Positions 49,049-59,084 of a stretch of DNA of 64,000 nucleotides are shown piece by piece (within the stretch, counting starts at the first letter, position 1; every line of letters begins with the position of its first letter). Below the pieces are notes generated by a model. The model saw only the letters and a program-made list of their open reading frames with translations, searched no databases and was not told the origin of the DNA. This DNA is from an uncultured Prevotella sp. (GTDB lineage Bacteria; Bacteroidota; Bacteroidia; Bacteroidales; Bacteroidaceae). The DNA is taken from positions 42,671-106,670 of the forward strand of contig CAMIVY010000008.1 in assembly GCA_946402275.1 (NCBI GenBank). The letters run 5' to 3'. The position numbers and the translations under genes were made by a program.

Positions 49049-49770
49049 TCGGCACCCTTATACACCTTGGTTCGATAGGCGTTGATGCGCTCGAAACTCT
49101 CAGACGACAGAACCGTAGCAGCCTTGCTGAGAATGCGGAACTGACGCTTAATGGCACTGATGGACATCACGCTGTTTCGACGCAGAGGGTTCAGGAACTG
49201 TTCTTCCAGTACACTGTCCAAATCCTCGGGCGATGCCACTCGGTTGATGAGTCCAACGTTCAGGGCGTCCTGGGCCGTGATAGGTGTAGCAAGGAAGAAC
49301 ATCTCACGCGCCTTGTTCATGCCAAGTTGATTGATGAAGTGCATGATGCCTGAGGCATTATAGGGTATGCCGATTTTGGCAGGTGTAATGGCGAAGGTGG
49401 CATTGTCGGTGCTGACTATCATGTCGCACGACAGACACAAGTCGCAGGCTCCACCCCACACGGTACCGCTGACGCAGGCAATGACAGGGATGGGCGTTTC
49501 CTGTACACATCGCAGCAACTGCTCCATGGGAACATCGTAAGCCAGTGGGTCTTCACCGTTCTGGGGCAATTCACGAATATCATGGCCTGCACTCCATACG
49601 CCTTTAGCACATTGAGCCTTGATGACGATACCCACACACTCCTGATCGTATCCATACTGGATGGCATCACACAACTCCTGACACATAGCTTCGCTGAGAC
49701 AATTGAAATGTCCAGCATTCTGCATCTCCACATAGCAGATGCGTTCCTTGATAACGGTATTTACTAACAT
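48961..49770 (-). CDS. Crotonase-family protein, methylmalonyl-CoA decarboxylase-like
   Basis: 269 residues from ATG 49770; a longer frame exists but contains the promoter. Sequence SAGHDIRELPQNGEDPLAYDVP closely resembles E. coli ScpB (SAGHDIHELPSGGRDPLSYDDP), and the oxyanion-hole region VSGTVWGGACDLCLSCDMIV and ITPAKIGIPYN also fit. It would convert methylmalonyl-CoA to propionyl-CoA. Other crotonases are possible, but the match to ScpB is strong. The promoter abuts the start codon. Confidence 0.85.
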   Translation of the reverse strand: MLVNTVIKERICYVEMQNAGHFNCLSEAMCQELCDAIQYGYDQECVGIVIKAQCAKGVWSAGHDIRELPQNGEDPLAYDVPMEQLLRCVQETPIPVIACVSGTVWGGACDLCLSCDMIVSTDNATFAITPAKIGIPYNASGIMHFINQLGMNKAREMFFLATPITAQDALNVGLINRVASPEDLDSVLEEQFLNPLRRNSVMSISAIKRQFRILSKAATVLSSESFERINAYRTKVYKGADYLEGIRSFLEKRTPEYKGKASDLDTKNE

Positions 49771-49775
49771 ACTTG

Positions 49776-49783
49776 CAAAGGTA
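49776..49783 (-). promoter_or_regulatory. -7 promoter element of the decarboxylase-like gene, nearly leaderless
   Basis: Minus-strand TACCTTTG ends five bases before the ATG at 49770. Confidence 0.65.
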
Positions 49784-49834
49784 GTGTTTTTTTTTCTGAA
49801 ACAAACAAATAAAAACAAAAAAAGTGATTTTTGT

Positions 49835-49865
49835 TTTGTATTGTTCTCGCTTATTCGTACCTTTG
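49835..49865 (+). promoter_or_regulatory. Canonical promoter of the HIT-family gene
   Basis: TTTG (49835-49838), 19 bases, TACCTTTG (49858-49865). Divergent from the decarboxylase-like gene. Confidence 0.75.
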
Positions 49866-49897
49866 CAAGAAATTTAACTCTAAAACAAGAATAGAAT

Positions 49898-50323
49898 ATG
49901 CAAAGTGACCCCAAGCAGTGTCTGTACTGCACGAACAATGAGACCTTACACAATCTGATGATTGAGTTTGCAACCTTACGTGTTTCACGCGCCTTCCTGT
50001 TCAAGGAGCAGACCTATCGCGGACGCTGCCTCGTGGCATACAAAGACCACGTGAACGACCTGAATGAGCTGAGCGATGAGGACCGCAACGCCTTTATGGC
50101 TGACGTGGCGCAAGTGACGCGTGCTATGCAGAAGGCTTTCAACCCTGAGAAGATTAACTACGGTGCATACAGTGACAAGCTGTCGCACCTGCACTTCCAC
50201 CTGGCTCCTAAGTATGTGGACGGTCCTGACTACGGCGGCACGTTCCAGATGAACCCCGGGAAGGTGTATCTCACCGATGCGGAATACGCAGAAATGATTG
50301 AGAAAATCAAGGCAAACCTGTAA
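49898..50323 (+). CDS. HIT family (histidine triad) protein
   Basis: 141 residues. The triad HLHFHLAPKY lies near residue 103, preceded by INYGAYSDKLS, with a CxxC-like CLYC at 8-11. A nucleotide hydrolase or transferase of unknown substrate. Followed by a tandem tract and DUF1015. Confidence 0.88.
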   Translation: MQSDPKQCLYCTNNETLHNLMIEFATLRVSRAFLFKEQTYRGRCLVAYKDHVNDLNELSDEDRNAFMADVAQVTRAMQKAFNPEKINYGAYSDKLSHLHFHLAPKYVDGPDYGGTFQMNPGKVYLTDAEYAEMIEKIKANL

Positions 50324-50324
50324 C

Positions 50325-50359
50325 GGTTCATGGTTCATGATTAACGGTTAATGGTTAAT
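50325..50359. repeat. Period-7 tract (GGTTAAT type)
   Basis: GGTTCAT, GGTTCAT, GATTAAC, GGTTAAT, GGTTAAT directly after the HIT stop and before DUF1015. Confidence 0.85.
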
Positions 50360-50381
50360 GGCTTAAAAGAAAACAAATATC

Positions 50382-51629
50382 ATGGCAATAGTAAAACCAT
50401 TTAAAGGAATACGACCACCAAGGGAACTGGTGGAGCAGGTTGAGAGTCGTCCTTACGACGTACTGGACTCAGAAGAGGCCCGTGCCGAGGCTGGCGACAA
50501 TGAAAAGAGTCTGTATCACATCATCAAGCCCGAGATTGACTTCCCCGTAGGAACGTCAGAGTACGACCCACGCGTCTATGAGAAGGCTGCCGAGAACTTC
50601 CAGAAGTTTCAGGACAAGGGATGGCTGGTGCAGGACGACAAGGAGCATTACTACATCTACGCCCAGACCATGAACGGCAAGACGCAGTACGGACTAGTGG
50701 TGTGCGCCCATACCGATGATTACCAGAAGGGCAACATCAAGAAGCACGAGCTGACACGTCGCGACAAGGAGGAGGACCGCATGAAGCATGTGCGTGTGAA
50801 TAACGCCAACATCGAACCGGTGTTCTTTGCCTACCCCGACAACAAGGTGCTCGACGAACTCATCATGCGCTATGCCGCCACGAAGCCTGAGTACGACTTC
50901 ATCGCACCCATCGACGGCTTCCGCCATCAGTTCTGGATTATCAACGACGACAAGGACATAGAGACTATCACCGCTGAGTTTGCCAAGATGCCGTCATTGT
51001 ATATTGCCGACGGACACCACCGCTCAGCAGCTGCTGCCCTCGTTGGACAGGAGAAGCAGAAGCAGAACCCCAACCACAAAGGCGACGAGGAGTACAACTT
51101 CTTCATGGCAGTATGCTTCCAGGCTTCACAGCTGACCATCCTTGACTACAACCGCGTGGTGAAAGACCTCAACGGACTCAGCTCGGAGGAGTTCTTAGCC
51201 GCCCTGCAGGTGAACTTCACCGTGGAAGACAAGGGCACCGATATCTACAAGCCTCAGCAGTTGCATGAGTTCTCGCTCTATCTGGACGGACATTGGTACA
51301 GTCTGAAGGCCAAGGAGGGAACTTATGACAATACCGACCCCATCGGTGTGTTGGACGTGGACATCTCGAGCCGTCTGATTCTGGACGAGATACTGAACAT
51401 CGGCGACCTGCGCTCGTCGAAGCGTATTGACTTCGTAGGCGGACTGCGTGGACTGGGCGAGCTGAAACGCCGTGTAGATTCCGGTGAGATGCGTGCCGCA
51501 CTGGCTCTCTACCCCGTCACCATGCAACAGATTATGGACATTGCCGACTCGGGCAAGATCATGCCTCCGAAGGCTACATGGTTCGAGCCGAAGCTGCGCT
51601 CTGGTCTGGTGATTCATAAATTGGTATAA
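50382..51629 (+). CDS. DUF1015 family protein
   Basis: 415 residues. Family blocks: IVKPFKGIRPPRELVEQVESRPYDVLDSEEAR, YIADGHHRSAAA and FVGGLRGLGELKRRVDSGEMRAAL. Cytosolic, function unknown; often next to serine/phosphoserine metabolism in other Bacteroidota. Its start follows the GGTTAAT tract. Confidence 0.9.
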   Translation: MAIVKPFKGIRPPRELVEQVESRPYDVLDSEEARAEAGDNEKSLYHIIKPEIDFPVGTSEYDPRVYEKAAENFQKFQDKGWLVQDDKEHYYIYAQTMNGKTQYGLVVCAHTDDYQKGNIKKHELTRRDKEEDRMKHVRVNNANIEPVFFAYPDNKVLDELIMRYAATKPEYDFIAPIDGFRHQFWIINDDKDIETITAEFAKMPSLYIADGHHRSAAAALVGQEKQKQNPNHKGDEEYNFFMAVCFQASQLTILDYNRVVKDLNGLSSEEFLAALQVNFTVEDKGTDIYKPQQLHEFSLYLDGHWYSLKAKEGTYDNTDPIGVLDVDISSRLILDEILNIGDLRSSKRIDFVGGLRGLGELKRRVDSGEMRAALALYPVTMQQIMDIADSGKIMPPKATWFEPKLRSGLVIHKLV

Positions 51630-51681
51630 CTAGATTCTCTAGAACTTCTAGAATATCTTGAGCATCTAGAAGAACTAGAAA
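51630..51681. repeat. Degenerate CTAGAA repeat tract
   Basis: Repeated TCTAGAA/ACTAGAA words with 8-10-base spacing between the DUF1015 and YigZ genes. A second set with the same word (CTAGAGAATC, CTAGAAAA) lies after the YigZ stop (52264-52302). Confidence 0.6.
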
Positions 51682-51685
51682 AAGC

Positions 51686-52264
51686 ATGACTGACGAATTC
51701 AAGACAATAGCAAGCACTAGCGAGGGATACTACACCGAGAAACGGAGCAAGTTCCTCGCTTTTGCTCATCACGTACAAACCGTTGACGAGGTGAAGGACA
51801 TCGTGGCGCAATACCGCAAGAAATACTATGATGCCCGCCACGTTTGCTATGCCTATATGCTGGGCGCTGAGCGTTTGGAATTCCGAGCCAACGACGACGG
51901 GGAGCCTTCATCGACAGCCGGCAAACCCATCTTAGGGCAAATCAACTCAAACGAGCTGACGGATATCCTGATTGTCGTGGTGCGTTACTACGGCGGTGTC
52001 AACCTAGGTACCAGCGGTCTGATAGTAGCCTATCGCGAGGCTGCTGCCGACGCTATCAGTCACGCTACCATCGAGACGCGCCAGGTGGAGGAAATCGTGA
52101 AATACTCGTTTGCCTATCCGCAGATGAACGATGTGATGCGCATCGTGAAGGACATGAATCCTCGCATCATCTCACAAAACTACGACAACACGTGCGAAAT
52201 CGTGTTGTCCATCAGAAAAAGCGAAGCCGAACAGCTTCGCAACAGATTAAACAGTCTGCTATAG
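51686..52264 (+). CDS. YigZ/IMPACT family protein
   Basis: 192 residues. EKRSKFLAFAHHVQTVDEV, CYAYMLGAERLEFRANDDGEPSSTAGKPIL and VVRYYGGVNLGTSGLIVAYREA are typical. A conserved protein with an RNase-like fold whose cellular role is not clear. It ends in a CTAGAA-type tract shared with the convergent gene. Confidence 0.9.
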   Translation: MTDEFKTIASTSEGYYTEKRSKFLAFAHHVQTVDEVKDIVAQYRKKYYDARHVCYAYMLGAERLEFRANDDGEPSSTAGKPILGQINSNELTDILIVVVRYYGGVNLGTSGLIVAYREAAADAISHATIETRQVEEIVKYSFAYPQMNDVMRIVKDMNPRIISQNYDNTCEIVLSIRKSEAEQLRNRLNSLL

Positions 52265-52295
52265 ACAGACTAGAGAATCCAGATTGTCTAGAAAA

Positions 52296-53858
52296 CTAGG
52301 ATTCAAGGTAAGCAGCACACATCTCGGCACAGCGTTCACCATCTACTCCTGCAGAAACGATTCCTCCCGCATAGCCAGCGCCCTCGCCACAAGGGAAGAG
52401 CCCCTGCAAGCGGACATGCATCAAGGTATCGTTGTTGCGGATAATGCGGACGGGACTGGAGGTGCGCGTCTCCACACCAATCATCACAGCCTCGTTGGTG
52501 AGAAAACCGTGACAATGCTTGCCGAAGAACTTAAAACCTTCCTGCAAGCGATGGCTGATAGATTCCGGCAACCAGAAATGCAGGGGTGAGGATATCAATC
52601 CTGGAGCATAGGAACTTCTTGGGAGATCATAGCTCAGACGCTTATTGACAAAGTCTGCCATACGCTGTGCAGGTGCCGTCTGACGCATATTACCCTGTTG
52701 CCAGCAGTCACGCTCCAGTTGTTCCTGGAAGTGCATCATCGCAAGTGGCGAAGAATCTTCACTCATCACTCCTTGCAAGTCTTCTGGTCGCAGTTCGACC
52801 ACCATACCACTGTTCGACCACTGACCACCACGATTCGAAGGCGACATACCGTTGACGACTATCTGCTGTTTGTCAGTAGCAGCAGGGATGACGAAGCCAC
52901 CAGGACACATGCAGAAACTGTAAACGCCTCGTCCGTCAACCTGTGTGACAAACGAATACTCAGCTGCAGGCAGGTATTTTCCCCTACCCTGTTTGTTATG
53001 GTATTGTATCTGGTCGATGAGCATAGACGGGTGCTCCAAGCGGACACCTACAGCAATCCCCTTCGCTTCTATCTCAATATGGCTCTCAGCCAGATAACGA
53101 TAGACATCACGGGCGGAATGACCTGTAGCGAGAATGACAGGGCCTTTATATTCCTTGTCGGCTGTGGCACAACCAACTACACGATTGTTTTCAAGCAGCA
53201 AATGTGTCATCTTCGTCTGGAAATGCACCTCGCCACCACAACGAAGGATGGTGTTGCGCATATTCTCAATGACACGAGGCAACTTGTCGGTGCCAATATG
53301 CGGATGAGCATCGGCGAGGATATTCGTAGAGGCTCCATGCTGACAGAACACGTTGAGTATCTTCTCGATATTGCCACGCTTCTTGCTGCGCGTGTAGAGT
53401 TTGCCATCACTATAGGCACCTGCCCCACCCTCGCCAAAGCAGTAGTTGCTCTCGGGGTCAACCTGTTGCGTCTTGGTAATCAGCGACAAGTCCTTCTTGC
53501 GCTCATGAACATCCTTACCACGTTCCAAAACGACGGGGCGCAAGCCGAGCTCTATCAGTCGGAGGGCGGCAAACAATCCACCAGGACCCGCACCCACCAC
53601 AATCACTTGCGGCTTGTCGCTAACATCAGGATAATCTACAGGAACATATTCTTCGTCCTGAGGCTGTTCGTTGATATAGACGCGCACTTTCAGGTTGACA
53701 AAGATAGTACGCTGACGGGCATCAATGCTACGGCGCAGGATGCGCACACTCGTCACGGTACGGACATCAAATCCGTACTCATCCGCCAACCACATACGCA
53801 GCGACTGCTCATTAGCAGCCACCTGGGGCAGTACTCTAACCTGATACTCCTGTATCAT
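52296..53858 (-). CDS. FAD-dependent oxidoreductase (COG2509-like)
   Basis: 520 residues. The FAD-binding motif PQVIVVGAGPGGLFAALRLIELG appears at about 83-105 after an N-terminal extension; then ERGKDVHERKKD, CFGEGGAGAYSDGKLYTRS, VILATGHSARDVY and PCGEGAGYAGGIVSAGVDG. A cytosolic flavoprotein of unknown substrate. It starts one base into the YkvA stop (TAATG). Confidence 0.9.
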   Translation of the reverse strand: MIQEYQVRVLPQVAANEQSLRMWLADEYGFDVRTVTSVRILRRSIDARQRTIFVNLKVRVYINEQPQDEEYVPVDYPDVSDKPQVIVVGAGPGGLFAALRLIELGLRPVVLERGKDVHERKKDLSLITKTQQVDPESNYCFGEGGAGAYSDGKLYTRSKKRGNIEKILNVFCQHGASTNILADAHPHIGTDKLPRVIENMRNTILRCGGEVHFQTKMTHLLLENNRVVGCATADKEYKGPVILATGHSARDVYRYLAESHIEIEAKGIAVGVRLEHPSMLIDQIQYHNKQGRGKYLPAAEYSFVTQVDGRGVYSFCMCPGGFVIPAATDKQQIVVNGMSPSNRGGQWSNSGMVVELRPEDLQGVMSEDSSPLAMMHFQEQLERDCWQQGNMRQTAPAQRMADFVNKRLSYDLPRSSYAPGLISSPLHFWLPESISHRLQEGFKFFGKHCHGFLTNEAVMIGVETRTSSPVRIIRNNDTLMHVRLQGLFPCGEGAGYAGGIVSAGVDGERCAEMCAAYLES

Positions 53859-54247
53859 TATTCTGCCTTGAAGAGGTCGTTGATTTCTTCTATCTCGTCT
53901 TCGTCAAACCACTTGGCAAGTTTCTCCTTTGCCTTTGTTTGGATGTCTGGATCGATGTCTGTCCACACCTTCTTCAACACAAAGAGCAGCACTGCCAAAT
54001 CGTCCGTCAATCCGGCAATGGGGATGGCATCTGGGATGACGTCGAGCGGACTGATCATATAACCCAGGGCGCCAATAATCATCGCCTTGTTAGCGGTGCT
54101 CACCTTGTCGCTCTGCAAGGTATAATAAAGGATGAGAGCGGCATAAACCAGTTTGGCACCTGCTCGTTTGGCAATACTTGAAATCTTCTCAACAAAGTCC
54201 GTCTGTGAGAACTTGTTGGCATAGCTCATAAAATCGGGTAATTCCAT
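53858..54247 (-). CDS. YkvA/DUF1232 family protein
   Basis: 129 residues. The core ALGYMISPLDVIPDAIPIAG (about 63-82), then LTDDLAVLLFVLK, is the DUF1232 signature. Probably membrane-associated; function unknown. Confidence 0.9.
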   Translation of the reverse strand: MELPDFMSYANKFSQTDFVEKISSIAKRAGAKLVYAALILYYTLQSDKVSTANKAMIIGALGYMISPLDVIPDAIPIAGLTDDLAVLLFVLKKVWTDIDPDIQTKAKEKLAKWFDEDEIEEINDLFKAE

Positions 54248-54251
54248 ATTA

Positions 54252-54289
54252 TTTTACTATTTTACTATTTACTATTTGACTATTTTATT
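54252..54289. repeat. Period 7-8 tract (TTTTACTA)
   Basis: TTTTACTA, TTTTACTA, TTTACTA, TTTGACTA, TTTTATT. It includes the TAG stop codon of the DUF1460 gene and the ribosome-binding area of YkvA. Confidence 0.75.
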
Positions 54290-55122
54290 CTGATGACACG
54301 AATGCCTGTATGAGTCTTGTGCTTCCCTAAATACTGACGAAGGGGTATGGGTTCTGTCACCACCTTGTGATGCAGTTGCGAGGCGTTCAGCAGATGGAGT
54401 CCGTCCTTCTGCCATACGGCAAAGCCCAGATGGGCAATCTCCAACCCTTTTTTCTTGCAGGTAATAGCCAGGATGTCGCCGTCCTTGATGGTCTGACGCA
54501 TCAGCCTTGTATTCTTTACCTCCTGTTTGGGAATATAACGGAATGTCTTACCCGTCAGTGCCTTCTCCTGCTGGCGAATCTCCTTCACCAGCGAAGGGTT
54601 CGCTTTCAGGGCCTTATAATATTCCGGATGCTGGCTCATGAAACCTCCCTTGATATGCTGAACGGCGGTAAAGGGAGGATTTGGCTGCTGAATCTCACTG
54701 ACCAGTCCCATTTGTTGCTTATCCAGAATCCAGTCGGTGAAATAGTGCAGACGACTGGGATAGCCATTCAGTACGCCCTGCCGATAGCGAAGGGTCCGCA
54801 GGGTCTGCAAATAGTCAGTCCATTGGCGTTTCTCCTGTTTGACACACAGGGTCAAAGCTGTCACTGTTTCCACTAGCGTTGTACAGTCAAGTTCCCGCGT
54901 ATTCACCACCAATTGCTCGCTATCGTTCACTTCCAGCGTGTGTGCCACATAAGGTCTGCCGTGGAACTGGCGTGCGAACCATAAGGTGGAAGCATTGGCA
55001 GGAGCCTCCTTCAGCAACCGGCAGATGGTCAGACTGTCAGCCTTCGTATAGGTTATCTGTGCCGCAACCGAAAGGCTCAGCAGGAAAGCCATAACACCTA
55101 TTATATATCTCTTCATATTCAT
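54280..55122 (-). CDS. DUF1460 family exported protein
   Basis: 280 residues. Signal peptide (MKRYIIGVMAFLLSLSVAA). Catalytic-looking TRELDCTTLVETVTAL (Cys near 79), ILAITCKKKGLEIAHLGFAVWQKDGLHLLNAS; an NlpC/P60-like amidase fold is assigned to this family, so it may act on cell wall. It overlaps the DUF4421 gene by four bases. Confidence 0.85.
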   Translation of the reverse strand: MNMKRYIIGVMAFLLSLSVAAQITYTKADSLTICRLLKEAPANASTLWFARQFHGRPYVAHTLEVNDSEQLVVNTRELDCTTLVETVTALTLCVKQEKRQWTDYLQTLRTLRYRQGVLNGYPSRLHYFTDWILDKQQMGLVSEIQQPNPPFTAVQHIKGGFMSQHPEYYKALKANPSLVKEIRQQEKALTGKTFRYIPKQEVKNTRLMRQTIKDGDILAITCKKKGLEIAHLGFAVWQKDGLHLLNASQLHHKVVTEPIPLRQYLGKHKTHTGIRVIRIK

Positions 55123-56222
55123 TTCTTTTTATATCGCGACCGGAGCCCGAAGTTATAGCCCACATAAAGACACACCTCACCCAGCACGTTGTTGGCTACG
55201 AAGCGTTCCTTTCGGTAGTTGAAGGTGCGCACAATGGCACTGGCTCCTGCATACCATTTGGTATTGTTATATACCAGTCCGAAGCGTCCGATGCCATCGA
55301 TATTGAAGTTGTTCATATCGAATCCACCCTTATCCTCCAACGCCGTCTCACCACGGCTCTTCTTATAAGCCAAAGCCAAAGAAGCACTGGCGCAGAACAG
55401 GCAATGACGTGCAAACACCCAGTTGTAGGCATAGCCTACGGAAGCGTTGATATTATAATATTTCACGCTGTTGAACATCAGGGCACTGTCCAGCTGCGCC
55501 TTCTGCTTGCCATAGCGCTCGTCCACCAGTTTCTGGAAATCCTCATGATCAAACTCCAGGCTGTTGCTCATATAGCCTAGTCCAACCATCCACGAGCCAC
55601 AGCTGATTTTCTGACAGGTGCTCTGTGCAAAAGCTGCAGGATAGGAGAAACGCTGGTGGTTGAAGATGTAATAGAGACTGACTCCCGTGGTTCCCACATT
55701 GAAGCCGTCGAAGGGCACATCTTCCAACAGACGCTCATTCACTCCCTTTCCCAAGTTGACGCCACGCAGCATATAGTCGTTGCGCGTATGATGATAATAG
55801 ATATCGGCACCAATTTGTGCACTATATATACTGGCATCAATGCCCTTCCATCCCGCTGATGAGAAATTCAGGCTGATATTCCTTAAATCGAACGTATAGC
55901 CCAGAAACACCCAACGCCATCCGAAATAAGGCCCTACCTTGAAGATATGACGCGGTGAGAAAGACACAGACTGTGCGTCAGTTCCCGTCGTGCTGAGGCG
56001 GTAATAGTCCCATGCATAGCGTCCCAACAGCATGACCGACCAGTTATAGTGTTGCGGCTCCACATAATTCTCGTCAATATAGCTGAAGCCACGAATAGTA
56101 CGGCGTAGCCAGCTGAGCTTCTTCTCTTCCGGCTCCTGAGGCTGGTCCACCGTCAACGTGTCAGCAGCCACTGCGCTAACACTCTTCAACATCATCAACA
56201 CTATCGCCAATAGTATCCGCAT
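55119..56222 (-). CDS. DUF4421 family protein
   Basis: 367 residues with signal peptide (MRILLAIVLMMLKSVSAVAA). FSYIDENYVEPQHYNWSVMLLGRYAWDYYRL and the following aromatic beta-strand pattern match DUF4421, a predicted outer-membrane beta-barrel of Bacteroidota. Ends in a basic tail (GLRSRYKKK). Confidence 0.87.
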   Translation of the reverse strand: MRILLAIVLMMLKSVSAVAADTLTVDQPQEPEEKKLSWLRRTIRGFSYIDENYVEPQHYNWSVMLLGRYAWDYYRLSTTGTDAQSVSFSPRHIFKVGPYFGWRWVFLGYTFDLRNISLNFSSAGWKGIDASIYSAQIGADIYYHHTRNDYMLRGVNLGKGVNERLLEDVPFDGFNVGTTGVSLYYIFNHQRFSYPAAFAQSTCQKISCGSWMVGLGYMSNSLEFDHEDFQKLVDERYGKQKAQLDSALMFNSVKYYNINASVGYAYNWVFARHCLFCASASLALAYKKSRGETALEDKGGFDMNNFNIDGIGRFGLVYNNTKWYAGASAIVRTFNYRKERFVANNVLGEVCLYVGYNFGLRSRYKKK

Positions 56223-56225
56223 TAT

Positions 56226-57209
56226 TCAGAACTTTCCTAAAATACGGTCGAGCACCCAGTTTACTGGCGTAGCAGACACACTGGTACATTCGCAGAGCCC
56301 AATGCCCTGCAGATGTTCGCAGACACTCTTGATAATAGGATATTGAACATAAGGAGGGTTGGGCACCGTGATGGTTTCTGTACCCTCGCAAGTATGCAGT
56401 TTTATGGGTTGGTAGTCGAATACGGAAAAGCTGACAGAGCCTTGGTCGCCGATAATCTCGATGCGGTCTTCACGAGCCGACTCATGAGCCACAAAACACC
56501 ACGAGCCGCTGCCTGGCAATCCACCTTCAAACTCAAAACTGGCACATACAGAGTCTTCTGCCTCATACAAGCCTCCACGATTGGCACAAATGCCTCGGGC
56601 TTCTGTTATCACGCCAAAAATATACTGCAACAGGTCTAGCTGGTGGGGCGCCAAGTCGTAAAAATATCCACCGCCGGCTATATCAGGAAGCAATCGCCAA
56701 GGCAACTGTCCGTTCTTTCCAAAATCCTGTTCACGGGGAGGAGTGGCAAAACGTATCTGTACGTTGATGGTCTTTCCGATAACACCATTGTCCACGATAT
56801 CCTTCACTTTCTGGAAATAGGGCAGATAGCGACGATAGTAAGCCACAAAACAAGGAACACCCGTTTCCTCGCTGACACGGTTCACACGCGCACAATCTTC
56901 ATAGGAAGCAGCTAATGGCTTCTCCACATAAACGGGTTTGCCTGCCTTCATCGCCATAATGGCATAGGTAGCATGACTACTGGGAGGCGTAGCTACATAA
57001 ATGGCGTTCACCTCTGGGTCGTCTATCAACTCCTGAGCATCGGTGTACCACCTTGGAATGCCGTGTTTTTCCGCATAACTGCGAGCGTTTTTCTCATGAC
57101 GGCTCATCACTGCCACGACACCAGAACCTTCTACCTCAGAGAAAGCAGGACCACTTTTCAGTTCCGTAACTTCACCGCATCCGATGAAGCCCCATTGCAA
57201 TATTTTCAT
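56226..57209 (-). CDS. Gfo/Idh/MocA family oxidoreductase
   Basis: 327 residues. Rossmann motif WGFIGCGEVTELK (7-19), the YVEKPLA motif (about 95) with catalytic Lys, and a C-terminal alpha/beta domain (RLLPDIAGGGYFYDLAPHQLDLLQYIFG). NAD(P)-dependent sugar or inositol-type dehydrogenase of unknown substrate. Divergent from the membrane-protein gene. Confidence 0.9.
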   Translation of the reverse strand: MKILQWGFIGCGEVTELKSGPAFSEVEGSGVVAVMSRHEKNARSYAEKHGIPRWYTDAQELIDDPEVNAIYVATPPSSHATYAIMAMKAGKPVYVEKPLAASYEDCARVNRVSEETGVPCFVAYYRRYLPYFQKVKDIVDNGVIGKTINVQIRFATPPREQDFGKNGQLPWRLLPDIAGGGYFYDLAPHQLDLLQYIFGVITEARGICANRGGLYEAEDSVCASFEFEGGLPGSGSWCFVAHESAREDRIEIIGDQGSVSFSVFDYQPIKLHTCEGTETITVPNPPYVQYPIIKSVCEHLQGIGLCECTSVSATPVNWVLDRILGKF

Positions 57210-57231
57210 AATTTATCTTTAAAGATGGTGC

Positions 57232-57239
57232 AAAGATAC
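57232..57239 (-). promoter_or_regulatory. -7 promoter element of the Gfo/Idh/MocA gene
   Basis: Minus-strand TATCTTTG, 22 bases before the ATG. Confidence 0.65.
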
Positions 57240-57250
57240 GAAAAAATGCC

Positions 57251-57258
57251 TACCTTTG
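57251..57258 (+). promoter_or_regulatory. -7 promoter element of the membrane protein-hisB unit
   Basis: TACCTTTG, 31 bases before the ATG at 57290. Only 11 bases separate it from the divergent -7. Confidence 0.65.
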
Positions 57259-57289
57259 CAACACTGTAAGCAAAAAATAGTCATAAAAG

Positions 57290-58024
57290 ATGGAAAAGAT
57301 TCAAGAATATAAACTAATGAAGGCACGCAGCTACCGAGGTATTATCACCTCTGCGCTGCGTTTATACACAGCTTCCTTCCGTAAGATTTTCAAAGCCACA
57401 TGGCTTTTCACCCTTGTATATTCGCTCATTGTTTCAGTGCTGGGCACCTGGCTCACCACGAAACTGTTGCCCGTTATGCTACAGACTATCGCATTGCCGC
57501 AATACAAATGGCTCATCGTCAAAGAGCATACCACCCTGCTCTGTGCTTTCCTGGTGCTTTTTATATTGGGCATCATGGTACTCCTCGTGATTTTCGGTAT
57601 CACAGCAGGGAAATTGAAGGAGCACAAGGACACTAACATCATAGCAACCCCACTGCGATGGTTTGCCAAGCCTGTATTTTGGCGCCCCTTCCGTAGTATG
57701 CTGAAGGCTGCAGGAAGACATTGGCTCCTGACATTGGGAGTTCTTCTGGTGGAGCTGGTAGTTGTCGTGCCCATCTGTCTTTTTGTCTGTCTGCCTGTCA
57801 TCATTCTCACCATTGCTGCTATTCAGGCACATATCGGAACCCTTATGGGCGACCCCTTTGCTATGCCGTCCTATATTGACTGGCTGGCCGCAGGCACCTG
57901 GTTCCTAGCTGCCTTCCTGCAAGTATATATATTGACAAGTCTCCTCTTCGTAGGCTATTATGCCTATGGTTCCGCAGAAACACAGAAGAAAGAACGTGAA
58001 CAACAGAAACTGAACATACAATGA
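57290..58024 (+). CDS. Hypothetical multi-span membrane protein
   Basis: 244 residues. About five hydrophobic segments, among them [60 protein letters not shown] (directly followed by another run) and [20 protein letters not shown]. Basic ends. No family recognised. It overlaps hisB by four bases, so they are co-translated although no functional link is known. Confidence 0.65.
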   Translation: MEKIQEYKLMKARSYRGIITSALRLYTASFRKIFKATWLFTLVYSLIVSVLGTWLTTKLLPVMLQTIALPQYKWLIVKEHTTLLCAFLVLFILGIMVLLVIFGITAGKLKEHKDTNIIATPLRWFAKPVFWRPFRSMLKAAGRHWLLTLGVLLVELVVVVPICLFVCLPVIILTIAAIQAHIGTLMGDPFAMPSYIDWLAAGTWFLAAFLQVYILTSLLFVGYYAYGSAETQKKEREQQKLNIQ

Positions 58025-59079
58025 AGAAAATTCTATTCATCGACCGCGACGGCACCATTATCCGCGAGCCTGCCGACGAGCAGATTGACGCTTTTGAGAA
58101 ACTGCAGTTCGTACCACGAGCCATCAGTAACCTGGTTTTTCTAAGACAACATACCGACTATCTCTTCGTAATGGTCAGCAACCAGGACGGACTAGGCACA
58201 GAAGCTTTTCCCGAGGACACCTTCTGGCCTGTTCACAACTTCATCCTCGACACATTGAAGGGCGAGGGCGTCGTGTTTGACGACATTCTGATAGACCCTC
58301 ATTTCCCTGAGGACAATGCTCCTACGCGCAAGCCGAACACAGGACTCGTGGAGAAATACATGAACAACCCCGAATACGATATCAAGCACAGCTATGTCAT
58401 TGGAGACCGTGATACCGACCGGAAGTTTGCCGAGAACATCGGTTGCGGATTTCTGCAAGTGGGCGATTGGGACAAGGTGGCAGCTATTGCCTATGGCGGC
58501 GAGCGCACGACAGAGGTGAAGAGAACCACCAAGGAGACCGATATATATATTAAGGTGGACCTTGACGGTAACGGCCATTGCGACATCCAAACGGGACTGG
58601 GATTCTTCGACCACATGTTGGAACAGATTGGCAAACACGGCATGATGGACCTCACCATTCAAGTGAAGGGTGACCTGCACGTTGACGAGCACCACACCAT
58701 CGAGGATACTGCTTTGGCGTTGGGCGAGTGTCTGCTCAGAGCATTGGGCGACAAGCGAGGCATTGAGCGCTATGGCTATGCCTTGCCTATGGACGACTGT
58801 CTCTGTTCCGTATGCCTTGACTTCGGAGGACGCCCCTGGCTGGTATGGGACGCAGAGTTCCACCGTGAGAAGATTGGCGAGATGCCTACGGAGATGTTCC
58901 TGCATTTCTTCAAGAGCCTCAGCGATGCCGCTAAGATGAATCTGAACATCAAAGCCGAGGGACAGAATGAGCACCATAAAATAGAGGGCATCTTCAAAGC
59001 ATTGGCCCGTGCGCTGAAAATGGCTGTACGCCGTGATGTATATCACTACGAACTGCCTTCTACGAAAGGAATGTTATAA
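58021..59079 (+). CDS. hisB: Bifunctional histidinol-phosphatase / imidazoleglycerol-phosphate dehydratase
   Basis: 352 residues. The HAD phosphatase domain (1-165) has FIDRDGTI and [15 protein letters not shown]; the dehydratase domain (165-352) has the His/Glu metal sites [16 protein letters not shown] and [17 protein letters not shown] and [15 protein letters not shown]. Both catalyse steps 6 and 8 of histidine synthesis. No other his gene is visible here. Confidence 0.95.
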   Translation: MKKILFIDRDGTIIREPADEQIDAFEKLQFVPRAISNLVFLRQHTDYLFVMVSNQDGLGTEAFPEDTFWPVHNFILDTLKGEGVVFDDILIDPHFPEDNAPTRKPNTGLVEKYMNNPEYDIKHSYVIGDRDTDRKFAENIGCGFLQVGDWDKVAAIAYGGERTTEVKRTTKETDIYIKVDLDGNGHCDIQTGLGFFDHMLEQIGKHGMMDLTIQVKGDLHVDEHHTIEDTALALGECLLRALGDKRGIERYGYALPMDDCLCSVCLDFGGRPWLVWDAEFHREKIGEMPTEMFLHFFKSLSDAAKMNLNIKAEGQNEHHKIEGIFKALARALKMAVRRDVYHYELPSTKGML

Positions 59080-59084
59080 TAAAA

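Noticed and set aside
52698..54062. A 454-codon plus-strand frame
   Set aside because: It runs antisense to the FAD oxidoreductase and YkvA genes, both clearly recognisable; no ribosome-binding site or family.
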